DNA of 64,000 nucleotides. It comes from Vampirovibrio chlorellavorus. Its GTDB lineage: Bacteria > Cyanobacteriota > Vampirovibrionia > Vampirovibrionales > Vampirovibrionaceae. Location of the stretch: contig LAPX01000007.1 of the NCBI GenBank assembly GCA_001858525.1, positions 452,038-516,037 on the forward strand, written 5' to 3'. Position numbers and translations under genes: made by a program. This document shows, piece by piece, positions 7,576 through 15,220 of the stretch. Under the pieces are notes generated by a model that was not told the origin of the DNA, did not search any database, and saw only the letters and a list, made by a program, of their open reading frames with translations. How positions within the stretch are numbered: the first letter of the stretch is position 1; each line of letters begins with the position of its first letter.

Positions 7576-10307
7576 ACTTTTTTCCTTTTGGCGCTTTTCG
7601 GTTTGCTATCCGCCAGCAAGGGGGCTTGCTCCTGTTCATACAGCGCTTGGTTCAGGTGGAACAGATCTTCGTTGTAGTTTTTATCGGGGTTATATTTCCA
7701 GCCGTACACCTTGCACACGGACTCATCCAGCTTTTTGTGCAATTGGCTCAGCTTACTGGCTGGCTCATGGAAAAAAGCGTTATACAGCTTGGTAATACCC
7801 CATTGCCGGGCTTTCATTTCATCCATGCGGTAATTTTCCAGCTCGGTCATAATGTCTCGCACCGGCTGTTTTAGTTTTTCAGGCGCATCCCACAGAAAAG
7901 GGAAGGTTTCAAAACAAGTAGTATTGGTATAACGAATCCGATCTTCCAAAGTGGAGCATTGCGCCTTCACCCAATCCCGGTGCAGTTTGGAGTTTAAAGC
8001 CCCAAGGATATAGAAATCATCCGAGGCAACTACCATATTATCGACACCGGGTAACATTTTCTGGTGAGGGTAAACAACAAAGGTTTTCCACTTAGAAACA
8101 CGAGGTATTGCAAAAGAATACTGCAAAGGAGATAACGCCTTCCTTAAGGCAGGCCGTTTTTCACCAAACTGCCACCACTTCTCTGCTGTTGTCTTTCGTC
8201 TAACCTGTTCTCTAACAGGCTTGACCAAGTTCTTAACATGCTCGTAAGGTTCCAGGTATAAAGATGCCTGCTCTAGCGAAAGATCATTAAAGTCAATAAT
8301 CCAACGATCAGACATTAAATCTGGGGTATCAACCAAATTCCGGCCCATCGAAAAAAGTTTCAATACCTCTTTATTTTGAATCCGTTTTTCTATCCAATCC
8401 TTTGCTAATCTATCTTCAATATAAAAGCCCTTCCCTACCGGCACAACACCTTGGAAGCAGATATTTTGATTGCAGAGAAGTCTTTTTGCTGATGTTACAT
8501 CGACTTCCGCTTTTAAACTGCTGTTTATTTCAGTAACTGGCATTTCATCTAAAAATAATTTTTTAGGCTTTGTTTTTTGCCAGTTAACAATACTGACATG
8601 AACCTTTGCTTCTCCCGACCAAGGTTGGGAAGAAATAGCGTCTGATAAATAGCCTTGATTTTCCGTAATAAACTGCAAGGTGGCTGTTCGGGTTTCATTT
8701 TGAGATATTGAGTTTGTACCAACCAATCCAATCCGCTCAGCCTCTTGATCATGCGCTTTTCTAAACCAATAGGCGCAATAATCAGCGCTCTTAGGAAATT
8801 CTGAGGCGGGGTAAAGCTGCCAAATTTTTTCTATATACTCATCACTAAAGCCTGACTCTCTCAGTTGTCTACTGCCAATAAAAGGCGGGTTACCAATAAT
8901 GGCATCCACTTGGGGCCAGTCGGTAAACAAGGCATCGGCGCAAATAATATTTTGGTTCAGGTTGTCCAGGGGTAATACATCTTCTGGCAGGTTAAACTTA
9001 TTCACCGCCACTTTGCGGCCAATTTCCAGCGTTAAGCGGGCCAGTTCCACGGCAAAGGGCTTAATTTCAAGGCCGTAAAACTGCATGGGGCTTACCATGG
9101 AAATTTGCGCCCCCTGCAAGTCCTTAGCGCTTTTGGCGTGTTCCGCAATCAAGTCCATTAATTGCTTTTCCAGGCGCTTCATTTCCTGAAAGGCAATGTA
9201 CAAAAAGTTTCCGCTGCCACAGGCCGGGTCTAATACTTTGTACTTGCGCAAATCGGTCAGGCATTTTTTCAACTTAGTAATATTGGTTCCGGCTTGCTCA
9301 ATGCGCTCATCCCAATAGCGCACAATGGTGGGGTTCACTATTTTGTATATATCCACCTCACTGGTAAAGTGGCTCCCTTGCACGTGGCCAATGGCCCGCT
9401 CAAAAATCGTTCCGAAAATGGAAGGGCGCACCTTTTCCCAGCGGTAATCGTAGCCCAGCCGGTACAGGGCCTCCAATTCGCTTTTTTCCAGCTCTACCGG
9501 GGTAATGGTACTAAACAGGCCACCGTTAAAATACCGAACCCCTTTAAAGCGTCCACCGTTGGCTTCTTTCTTGCTGTTCATCTGGCTAAATAGGCCATGT
9601 AACAGGTTATAGCTATCTTGCGGCCGCTCCGTGCAATCTTGTAGCAAGTCCGTAAACAGGTTATCCGGCAACAGGCCAATATCTTCCGCAAACAGGCACA
9701 ACACGCATTGCAACACAAAGCGCTGAATATCCTCTTCCGTGGCTTTGTAATGCTCTCGCCGGGCCAAAATGGAGCGGTATAAGCCACTAATTTCAGCGGC
9801 GGCTCCCTCGGTCACATCGACTAAATTCTGATTAAAGCGGGGCTTTTGGCCAAGCATAAACAGCAAGGCTTCCGGGTGTTTGCTCAACTCATCCAGCGTC
9901 AGGACTTGAACCGGGGTATCGACCTGAATGTTAAAGTCATAAATCCAAAACTCATCAAAATTGCAGAGAATCCCCACCGCTGGCTTGGGAACGCAATACG
10001 TCCAGTAGGTTAAAAGTTGGTTGTAATGCTCATTCAGGGAGGAACCCCGCTGTTTCATCTCAATAATGGCCACACCCGGAAATAGGCAATCTAAAAAGCC
10101 GGTATTGCCGCCTTTACTACTGCTTTTTTGAGCAAATTCAAAGGTTCCCTTTGCCTCCAATACACCGCCATAGCCAAAGCATTGAAAAAAGCGATCCAAA
10201 AATACTTGGGCCTCACCCCGCTCCCGGCCATGGCAATTGGCCTTCACCCAATCCCGAAAGGCCTCCAGGCTGGTCACTATCTTATCCTGAGTCATTGTCA
10301 TGGTCAT
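7572..10307 (-). CDS. MmeI-like type IIL restriction-modification enzyme
   Basis: This single 911-residue chain has nuclease, methyltransferase and target-recognition parts, close to the 919 residues of MmeI. Near the N-terminus D73, E83 and K85 (LDCLFPGVAIIEMKQ) give the D-X9-E-X-K spacing known for the MmeI nuclease. A helical spacer follows. Methyltransferase motif I is DPACGSGNFLY (about 360) and motif IV is NPPF (IIGNPPFIGS, about 460), the signature of an N6-adenine enzyme. The C-terminal third is the expected recognition and C-terminal domain. Family members methylate one strand for protection and cut about 20 bases away from an asymmetric site; the recognition sequence cannot be predicted here. 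The frame appears intact. It starts seven bases after the replication-protein stop, downstream of an AAAGGAAAG sequence, and is coupled to the next gene. Confidence 0.88.
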   Translation of the reverse strand: MTMTMTQDKIVTSLEAFRDWVKANCHGRERGEAQVFLDRFFQCFGYGGVLEAKGTFEFAQKSSSKGGNTGFLDCLFPGVAIIEMKQRGSSLNEHYNQLLTYWTYCVPKPAVGILCNFDEFWIYDFNIQVDTPVQVLTLDELSKHPEALLFMLGQKPRFNQNLVDVTEGAAAEISGLYRSILARREHYKATEEDIQRFVLQCVLCLFAEDIGLLPDNLFTDLLQDCTERPQDSYNLLHGLFSQMNSKKEANGGRFKGVRYFNGGLFSTITPVELEKSELEALYRLGYDYRWEKVRPSIFGTIFERAIGHVQGSHFTSEVDIYKIVNPTIVRYWDERIEQAGTNITKLKKCLTDLRKYKVLDPACGSGNFLYIAFQEMKRLEKQLMDLIAEHAKSAKDLQGAQISMVSPMQFYGLEIKPFAVELARLTLEIGRKVAVNKFNLPEDVLPLDNLNQNIICADALFTDWPQVDAIIGNPPFIGSRQLRESGFSDEYIEKIWQLYPASEFPKSADYCAYWFRKAHDQEAERIGLVGTNSISQNETRTATLQFITENQGYLSDAISSQPWSGEAKVHVSIVNWQKTKPKKLFLDEMPVTEINSSLKAEVDVTSAKRLLCNQNICFQGVVPVGKGFYIEDRLAKDWIEKRIQNKEVLKLFSMGRNLVDTPDLMSDRWIIDFNDLSLEQASLYLEPYEHVKNLVKPVREQVRRKTTAEKWWQFGEKRPALRKALSPLQYSFAIPRVSKWKTFVVYPHQKMLPGVDNMVVASDDFYILGALNSKLHRDWVKAQCSTLEDRIRYTNTTCFETFPFLWDAPEKLKQPVRDIMTELENYRMDEMKARQWGITKLYNAFFHEPASKLSQLHKKLDESVCKVYGWKYNPDKNYNEDLFHLNQALYEQEQAPLLADSKPKSAKRKKV

Positions 10308-10313
10308 TGTTTA

Positions 10314-11480
10314 CTACTTTCCTTTCGCCTCAAGCATTGCCAGCCTGAGCGGTTGAAACTGGCATAAGGCCCGTTCGATTTGCTCAAAACCCAAAACCGC
10401 CACGGATGAAGCCAGCTTCAACTCCTGTACATCTTTCCGCAAGCGGCTCAAACTGCGATCGGTGCTTTTCCACAGGCTTTTAAAGCCCGCCCAGCCGATC
10501 TCGTCTATTATAGTATAGGCGGCTACCAGTTTTAAAATCTGGTTATCCTTGGCATTGGGCTTGGCGATTAATACCTGTTGGTACAAATCAACAGTACTTT
10601 TACCAGCGGATGCCGTTATAATGGGCACACTGGCCTGGTAAGGTTTCCAGTAATGCCATAAAACCTGTTGAGACAGGCTTTCACTGAACAAGGCTTCAAA
10701 CTTTAAAGCCGTTCCGGCCATGGCCTTGGGCTGCAAGCGCTCCATGACTTCCCGAATTTTCCGGCGGCTCCCAAAGCGGGCCTCCATGCGAAGCACCTGC
10801 TTTTTTCGGTCAAGGTCGGTCTGTTTCAGTAAGCTCTGTTGAATGGTTACATCATCCTCATAGGCTCGCTTGGGGCTTTTTTGCGCTTTCTCCAGGTCTT
10901 TCACCTTGTCATAAAAGGCCAGTTCAAAATCATTCGAATGAATTTTATAGAGATGGCCCCCATTGCGGTAGTCGGTTTTGGCCACATCCAGCCAGCCGTT
11001 AATATTGACCTTAGCCAGCGTATGCAACACGCTACTACAGGCCATTCCTTCGCCCAGCAAAATATTTTTACTGTAATGTACCGCACTGGTTTCAGCGTAT
11101 TTCAGGTCATGAAAAGCCGTTATCACCCCTTGACAGGCCATTCTGTCGCTTAGGGTATCTAAAACCCGCTCAAAATCGGCGGTGGTCAACTCATCAAAAT
11201 TATTACCGTATATCAGCTTGGGTAAAGAACATTCAACCCGCAATGTAATGCTATAACGCCCACCCGAATCAATCCGCCCATTCAGGGTCATGCGGGGCAT
11301 GTATAAACCTTGGCTAGCATCCGCCTTGGTGGGATTGCAAACCGCCTTTAAATGGCTTTCCGAACGACTGAGGTTGTTCCCAAGGCCCAAAATCGTTTTG
11401 GCGTTGGGTTTAAACTTTTCCGGCTTAATCACCCTAAATTGATCGGCCTGAAGGGTCAAAACGATAGTATCTATCATCAT
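10314..11480 (-). CDS. phage/plasmid replication initiator-like protein (gene II/X family, tentative)
   Basis: This 388-residue protein opens MMIDTIVLTLQADQF and carries LPKLIYGNNFDELTTADFE and KKQVLRMEARFGSRRKIRE segments. Together with its length, these resemble replication-initiation proteins of the filamentous-phage gene II/X group and similar plasmid or element proteins. That family nicks one strand to start rolling-circle replication or transfer through Tyr residues; candidate Tyr residues such as those near KYAETSAVHY are present but cannot be assigned. The start has AAAGGAAAG upstream. Its 5' end overlaps the SpoVG-like gene by 47 bases. If correct, the island can replicate or process itself when excised. 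The alternative is an element-specific DNA-binding protein. Confidence 0.5.
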   Translation of the reverse strand: MMIDTIVLTLQADQFRVIKPEKFKPNAKTILGLGNNLSRSESHLKAVCNPTKADASQGLYMPRMTLNGRIDSGGRYSITLRVECSLPKLIYGNNFDELTTADFERVLDTLSDRMACQGVITAFHDLKYAETSAVHYSKNILLGEGMACSSVLHTLAKVNINGWLDVAKTDYRNGGHLYKIHSNDFELAFYDKVKDLEKAQKSPKRAYEDDVTIQQSLLKQTDLDRKKQVLRMEARFGSRRKIREVMERLQPKAMAGTALKFEALFSESLSQQVLWHYWKPYQASVPIITASAGKSTVDLYQQVLIAKPNAKDNQILKLVAAYTIIDEIGWAGFKSLWKSTDRSLSRLRKDVQELKLASSVAVLGFEQIERALCQFQPLRLAMLEAKGK

Positions 11481-11748
11481 TTACAGCTTTCCTTTGTTTA
11501 CCCATTTCGTCATAAATGGCCTGTTCAATGCACTGGCCCAGGGGTTTTGAAATGGGGTGGAACACATACCGACCGTTTTTCATGGGGTAGGTAATGCGGT
11601 ATCCCCCACTCAACTTGAGATGAACCCCGATGCTGTCCAGTACCAGGGCATCATTCAGCACCACTTTGGCCATGGCGATTAAACCGGCCGCTTCTCGAAT
11701 CAGAGTCAGGTGAACCTCAGTCACTTTGGTTTCAGACGCTTGACTCAT
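11434..11748 (-). CDS. SpoVG-like small DNA-binding protein (tentative)
   Basis: This 104-residue protein resembles SpoVG over its central part. LNDALVLDSIGVHLKL, a YRITYPMKNGRY stretch, FHPISKPLG and a helix ending in AIYDEM follow the SpoVG order of a strand, a Pro-rich turn, a (A/F)HPI motif and a C-terminal helix. SpoVG proteins are small DNA- and RNA-binding regulators, and versions are common beside replication genes on mobile elements. The ATG overlaps the stop of the preceding 50-residue gene (ATGA), and the 3' end overlaps the replication gene start by 47 bases. The assignment is by motif order only and is therefore moderate. Confidence 0.5.
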   Translation of the reverse strand: MSQASETKVTEVHLTLIREAAGLIAMAKVVLNDALVLDSIGVHLKLSGGYRITYPMKNGRYVFHPISKPLGQCIEQAIYDEMGKQRKAVNDDRYYRFDPSGRSI

Positions 11749-11897
11749 GCGCTTTGCATCCCCTCAGACTCTATTTCCAGCAACAACTCCACAAAATTCA
11801 GCAACCGATCCGCCATTACATTGGCCTCGGCTTCAGAAACAGGCTCGTCATAGAGCGAAGCCAAATCCGGCGCTAAATTATGGGAAGTCGTTTTCAT
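11745..11897 (-). CDS. 50-residue acidic protein at the head of the island operon
   Basis: This small open frame runs from ATG at 11897 to TGA at 11745. It encodes 50 residues beginning MKTTSHNLAPDLASLYDEP and ending in a leucine/glutamate-rich helix (LLNFVELLLEIESE). A ribosome binding site (GGAAG) precedes the start. The stop overlaps the next ATG in an ATGA arrangement, which argues strongly for translation. It heads the chain that runs through the replication, restriction and Fic genes. I do not recognise the family. Its size, acidity and position would suit a small regulator or partner of the SpoVG-like or replication protein, but that is inference. Confidence 0.6.
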   Translation of the reverse strand: MKTTSHNLAPDLASLYDEPVSEAEANVMADRLLNFVELLLEIESEGMQSA

Positions 11898-11983
11898 ACT
11901 TCCAGTTATAGCGAAGGAGCCAGCCGATTTTTCAAACTTAGGATTGCTTAGGTCTACTTAGGGTTACTTAGGATCAAATTTGT

Positions 11984-12709
11984 TCAATCGGTCTTTTGGG
12001 TCGAAAACAGCCTTAAAGGGTACAGGCCAGCGGCGGTCAAGGCCTCTACAGTCCGAACCGGGGTAAACAAGACTGAGGTTTTAGAGACTTGAAAGAAGGC
12101 ATCCTTCAACGGGCCACGAAAGTTCAGGTTCTCAAGTATCTTGGCAATTGGCTTTTTTAAAGGCTCCTCAAGGTTTTGGTTGAACTCCTCCAGGGTGATG
12201 AGCCGATCAGGGTGTTTCCAAACATATTCAAAGAAGCGGTAATTTTCAGAGTCGTAGGCGGGTTGGGCTATTAAAAAACAATCATTTAGCAAGATATGAC
12301 GACTTAGATCGTCAAAGCGAATGGAAACTTGCTCTGTGAGGGTTTGAATTAACGGTTCCTGATTGGTCTGAAGACTGGCACGAAGTTTCTTTGCGTAGGC
12401 CGAAAATTTGGCGTTGGGCGTTAACAGAAAAGCAGTAGACCGGATTCTTGCAAGTGTTAGCATCCCCTGAAACTCCGAAGAAAAGTCCCCAGGGCGTTCA
12501 TGCACAATGATTAATTTCTCATCCGTTTCAAGTTTTGAAAGAATCGCTCGCATATCACCAGCCATTAAAGGGGGTTCAAGAGCTACAGATTGAGGTATGC
12601 GAATTTTAGAACCCTTGGGAGATAAAGCTATTTTTTGTTCAATGAGTTGAACGACATAAGCGATTTTTACGATTGGATCGATTAAGGGCTGAGGCATTAC
12701 ATTTTTCAA
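11984..12709 (-). CDS. hypothetical 241-residue protein at the right end of the island
   Basis: I do not recognise this protein. It has no signal peptide, membrane segment or obvious catalytic motif. The N-terminal half is helical with charged stretches. The middle contains SRHILLNDCFLIAQPAYDSENYRFFEYVW, and a WKHPDRLITLEEFNQNLEEPLKKPIAKILENL segment looks like a small helical or winged-helix DNA-binding region. It reads in the same direction as the rest of the island but is separated from the 50-residue gene by about 86 bases. Base composition is lower in GC than in the flanking chromosomal genes, in keeping with transfer. It could be the element's regulator; the evidence is weak. Confidence 0.65.
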   Translation of the reverse strand: MKNVMPQPLIDPIVKIAYVVQLIEQKIALSPKGSKIRIPQSVALEPPLMAGDMRAILSKLETDEKLIIVHERPGDFSSEFQGMLTLARIRSTAFLLTPNAKFSAYAKKLRASLQTNQEPLIQTLTEQVSIRFDDLSRHILLNDCFLIAQPAYDSENYRFFEYVWKHPDRLITLEEFNQNLEEPLKKPIAKILENLNFRGPLKDAFFQVSKTSVLFTPVRTVEALTAAGLYPLRLFSTQKTD

Positions 12710-13203
12710 CTTTTATAAAACAATATAAGGAAATCCATGATAGGCGGGAAACGAACCGAAAAACAAGAAAAAAAATATTTTGCCTTTCCCTTCAGGGGTT
12801 GTGCGTCACCCGCTTATCAGGAGCTTCCAAAAGTACCTTTTAGTTCTATATTCTGGCTATGCAGATAAAACTACCTCCTGAATCCTTTCCAAAAGGGGAC
12901 TCATAGCGATAACTTCGGAGTAATGCTTGGTTCGAATAACATCAATAACGTGCCACCATATTTTTATTCTTATCAAAATATGCTTATGCTCTGCACCACT
13001 AGGGGAAATCGCAGATTAAGCATATTATTTAGAGCGTAAAAATTCTCACTCCTGAGCCTGTAAGCAACCCTGTTTTCTCCATCGAACGTGGTTCCTTTTT
13101 TGCCCAGACAATTTTTCACAATCAGTTGTTTTTAACCCAGTATTCTAATTGATATCTACTTTTGATACTAATCCACTCTTGTATCAGCCGCACTTAATTA
13201 ACG
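12710..13203. other. 494-base gene-free stretch containing the presumed right end of the island
   Basis: No credible coding frame is present. The stretch is AT-rich. It contains one strong stem-loop: arms AATATGCTTA (12977-12986) and TAAGCATATT (13017-13026), with a further inner TCTGC/GCAGA pairing. By position it should contain the right attachment site of the island. I found no long copy of the tRNA-Val 3' end here; only TGGTTCGA (12928-12935) and CCACCAT (12953-12959) are shared, with different spacing. Confidence 0.5.
12977..13026. repeat. 50-base stem-loop near the island's right end
   Basis: A perfect 10-base inverted repeat (AATATGCTTA/TAAGCATATT) is extended inward by a bulged TCTGC/GCAGA pair around a loop of about 14 bases. 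It has no T-run, so it is not a typical terminator. Candidate roles are a single-strand origin or nick site for the replication-like protein, or an excisionase/recombinase site. These are inferences from location. Confidence 0.4.
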
Positions 13204-14289
13204 ATGCTGGGATTGCTTATGACTGCCGATTCAATAGCGCCTCTAGCTCCTCAGAAAAACCATCATCCTTATCAGTTACAAAGTTTTTACGACTGCTGGT
13301 GGCAGTATTTAGCCCCTAAATTCAACATTCTGGACGCCCAGAATAACCTTGCCATCCACCGCCGAACTGTATTAAAAGGTGTGCGACTCAATGAGCTTCG
13401 TTACGCGGGTTGGAATAATGCCTGGTTCCAGGATTTTGATCAACAATGCTACGAACAATTTATGGCAATGCAGGACAACAAAAATTGGGATTATTTTGCT
13501 TTAACCTGGCCTGAAAGCCGCCGAAATATACAACTATTAAAGCAATTGACCGCAACTGGACTGGAAATCATTGAAACACCTACTTCTACCGCCTATTGGA
13601 TTGATTTGCATAACGGCTTTGAAGCTTACCTGGACAAACTGAGCTCCACCAAACGCAAAGACATCCGACGCAAGCTCAAAAAAGCCGAGCCTCTCCATCC
13701 AGAAATGCGGCGTTTTTCAGGCGCAGAAGGCATCCAGCAATTCTTTTCCATCTTTTTTAAACACCATTTGCATTACTGGAAACAAAAAGCAGGTCATTCC
13801 TATTTCAGCGATGCCAGAGAAAGGGCCTTCATTGCAGCTTGGGCAGAAGCCCTGGACCAGGAAGGGTATCTGCTTCTGGAAGGATTCTATTTAAACAACA
13901 CCCTCACCAACCTGACCATGAACATCCTGATGGATAATACCCTTTACTCACTCATCACCATTAATACTGGCGCATACCCCGAACTCGCCCCAGGGCTGCT
14001 GAGCCTGTACTACCGAGCATCCCGTGCTCAGGACTATAACATCCTCCAAATTAACATGGGAGATGGCGAACACGGTTATAAACCTGGTATTGCCACCCGC
14101 ACGGATGCTTACCACTCCCTGCTCTTTGCCAACCCAAAATCCTTAGCGGGTTTGGCCTACATCAACTACATCAAGCTAAAAAATACTCCCCTGATTTCAA
14201 AACCAATTCTCAACGGTATTGCTATCAAAATACCTGATTTAAAAGCCATAACCCTGCCCGGCCTGTTCCCCGAAATCACTTTCGAGTAG
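13204..14289 (+). CDS. BioF2/FemAB-like GNAT acyltransferase
   Basis: This 361-residue soluble protein resembles the CelD/BioF2-type acetyltransferase group, which is related to FemAB aminoacyl transferases. The helical KRKDIRRKLKKAE segment (about 155) and the late GYKPGIATRTDAYHSLLF stretch (about 300) fit this group. So do the alternating strand/helix pattern and the AYPELAPGLLSLYYRAS helix, which precede the usual 'arrives at the gene product with motif KxxW' type C-terminus. Such proteins acylate sugars, peptides or lipids in envelope or polysaccharide pathways; the donor and acceptor are not visible. No strong ribosome binding site precedes the ATG at 13204; an in-frame ATG at 13219 (MTADS) is an alternative. 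It is the first chromosomal gene right of the island and ends in a bidirectional terminator. Confidence 0.65.
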   Translation: MLGLLMTADSIAPLAPQKNHHPYQLQSFYDCWWQYLAPKFNILDAQNNLAIHRRTVLKGVRLNELRYAGWNNAWFQDFDQQCYEQFMAMQDNKNWDYFALTWPESRRNIQLLKQLTATGLEIIETPTSTAYWIDLHNGFEAYLDKLSSTKRKDIRRKLKKAEPLHPEMRRFSGAEGIQQFFSIFFKHHLHYWKQKAGHSYFSDARERAFIAAWAEALDQEGYLLLEGFYLNNTLTNLTMNILMDNTLYSLITINTGAYPELAPGLLSLYYRASRAQDYNILQINMGDGEHGYKPGIATRTDAYHSLLFANPKSLAGLAYINYIKLKNTPLISKPILNGIAIKIPDLKAITLPGLFPEITFE

Positions 14290-14393
14290 GACGTTCTTTG
14301 CTCCTCGTATACACAATAGCGCATCCACTCAAAAAATAAGGCCCCATCCACCAAATAGAATTTGCGGCTTTGTCACCAAAACTGGCCTCAATA

Positions 14394-14425
14394 AAAAACG
14401 TCCCAGTGGCCACTGGAACGTTTTT
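14394..14425. terminator. bidirectional intrinsic terminator
   Basis: AAAAACGT-CCCAGTGG-CCACTGG-AACGTTTTT forms a long GC-rich stem with A and T runs on its two sides. It lies between the convergent acyltransferase gene (+) and the cysteine-rich peptide gene (-), so it can serve both. Confidence 0.85.
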
Positions 14426-14436
14426 GTCTTTATTCA

Positions 14437-14559
14437 CTACTTTTGATGGCAGCTGCATTGCGGGCCGCATTCGCACGGGTCGCAAGTGCACGGATTGCAA
14501 GTGCAATCTTTCGTTTTTTCAGCGTGCAGCATCAAACTGCGCATTAACAAATTTTGCAT
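14437..14559 (-). CDS. 40-residue cysteine-rich, metallothionein-like peptide
   Basis: This small frame encodes 40 residues, 8 of them Cys, in the block CTCNPCTCDPCECGPQCSC followed by a C-terminal HQK. The CxC and CxxC pattern with one His suggests a soft-metal (Zn, Cd, Cu or Hg) binding peptide. The start ATG at 14559 has a near-perfect ribosome binding site (AGGAGG, spacing 8) and lies inside the last codons of the MerR gene in another frame. The two overlap by 16 bases and are translationally coupled. The pair is flanked by a terminator. A MerR sensor with its own metal sequestering peptide as the only other gene is a plausible minimal metal-response operon. It does not align by eye to SmtA-type cyanobacterial metallothioneins, so homology is not claimed. 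Confidence 0.7.
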   Translation of the reverse strand: MQNLLMRSLMLHAEKTKDCTCNPCTCDPCECGPQCSCHQK

Positions 14560-14984
14560 GAGTTTTCACCTCCTTTCTCTTGAGTGTTATCTTCCAGACA
14601 GTTCAGAATGGGGCAATGATCCACGCTGCCAGTGCCGGAGCAAGCCGAGGCCAGATCGTTGAGTACCTTTTTCATGGCCTGCAAACTCTGGATTTTTGCT
14701 TCAATATCCTGAATCTTGTGCTCAGTCAGGCGCTTTACCTCACTGGCAGAATGATCGGCGTGCAACTTGAGAGCCAACAGCTCCTTCACTTCCTTGAGCG
14801 AGAATCCCAACTCCTGGGCTTTTTTAATGAACCGCACCCGCTTCACATCATCGACCTGATACAAACGGTATCCCGCCTCGGTGCGAACGGGTTCCGGCAA
14901 CAAGCCTTCCCGCTCATAATAGCGAAGCGTTTCAGGGTTCACGTTGGCCTGCTTGGCCAGTTCTCCAGATTTCAGGGAATGCAT
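14544..14984 (-). CDS. MerR-family heavy-metal-responsive regulator
   Basis: This 146-residue regulator has the MerR winged helix-turn-helix at the N-terminus (SGELAKQANVNPETLRYYEREGLL and GYRLYQVDDVKRVRFIKKAQELGFSLKEVKELL), then a long dimerising helix. The metal loop ACSGTGSVDHCPIL has the C-x8-C spacing of metal-sensing MerR proteins. A second pair, SCKIC, is at the C-terminus. The protein would bind the spacer of an elongated promoter and activate it on metal binding. Its own promoter just upstream has that geometry. The gene has a GGAGG ribosome binding site and is coupled to the cysteine-rich peptide gene that follows. The metal specificity cannot be read with confidence; Zn, Cd, Pb or Hg are possible. 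Confidence 0.9.
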   Translation of the reverse strand: MHSLKSGELAKQANVNPETLRYYEREGLLPEPVRTEAGYRLYQVDDVKRVRFIKKAQELGFSLKEVKELLALKLHADHSASEVKRLTEHKIQDIEAKIQSLQAMKKVLNDLASACSGTGSVDHCPILNCLEDNTQEKGGENSCKIC

Positions 14985-15007
14985 TGGGGTGTCCTCCGTA
15001 TGAACCT

Positions 15008-15039
15008 ACTTTAATCCCTGTACCTTGATACGGAGTCAA
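15008..15039 (-). promoter_or_regulatory. MerR-type promoter/operator for the metal-response operon
   Basis: Read on the minus strand, TTGACT (-35, 15034-15039) is followed by a spacer of 19-20 bases and TTAAAG/TAAAGT (-10). The over-long spacer holds an imperfect dyad (CTCCGTA and TACAGGG), the layout of promoters activated by MerR proteins. It lies about 25 bases from the merR start. Autoregulation is inferred. Confidence 0.65.
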
Positions 15040-15220
15040 GCCCTGAAAAAGAATTTCTTTTTACACCCCAAAATGCCCCGGCCATAACCCTAAACCCACA
15101 AGGCAAAGAGAGAAACCTTGTCTTTAAATTGCTTTTCCCGACCGCTAGCCGACAAGCCCTGTCCTGAAGGAATCAGTCAGGGTTTATCTTTCGGAAAACA
15201 AAGTCCCAATATTAAGGAGA

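Noticed and set aside
12928..12959. Possible right attachment site sharing TGGTTCGA and CCACCAT with the tRNA-Val 3' half
   Set aside because: The shared words are separated by 17 bases here and 12 in the tRNA, and the bases between differ. Two seven- to eight-base matches at different spacing are not a direct repeat, so no attachment site is claimed.
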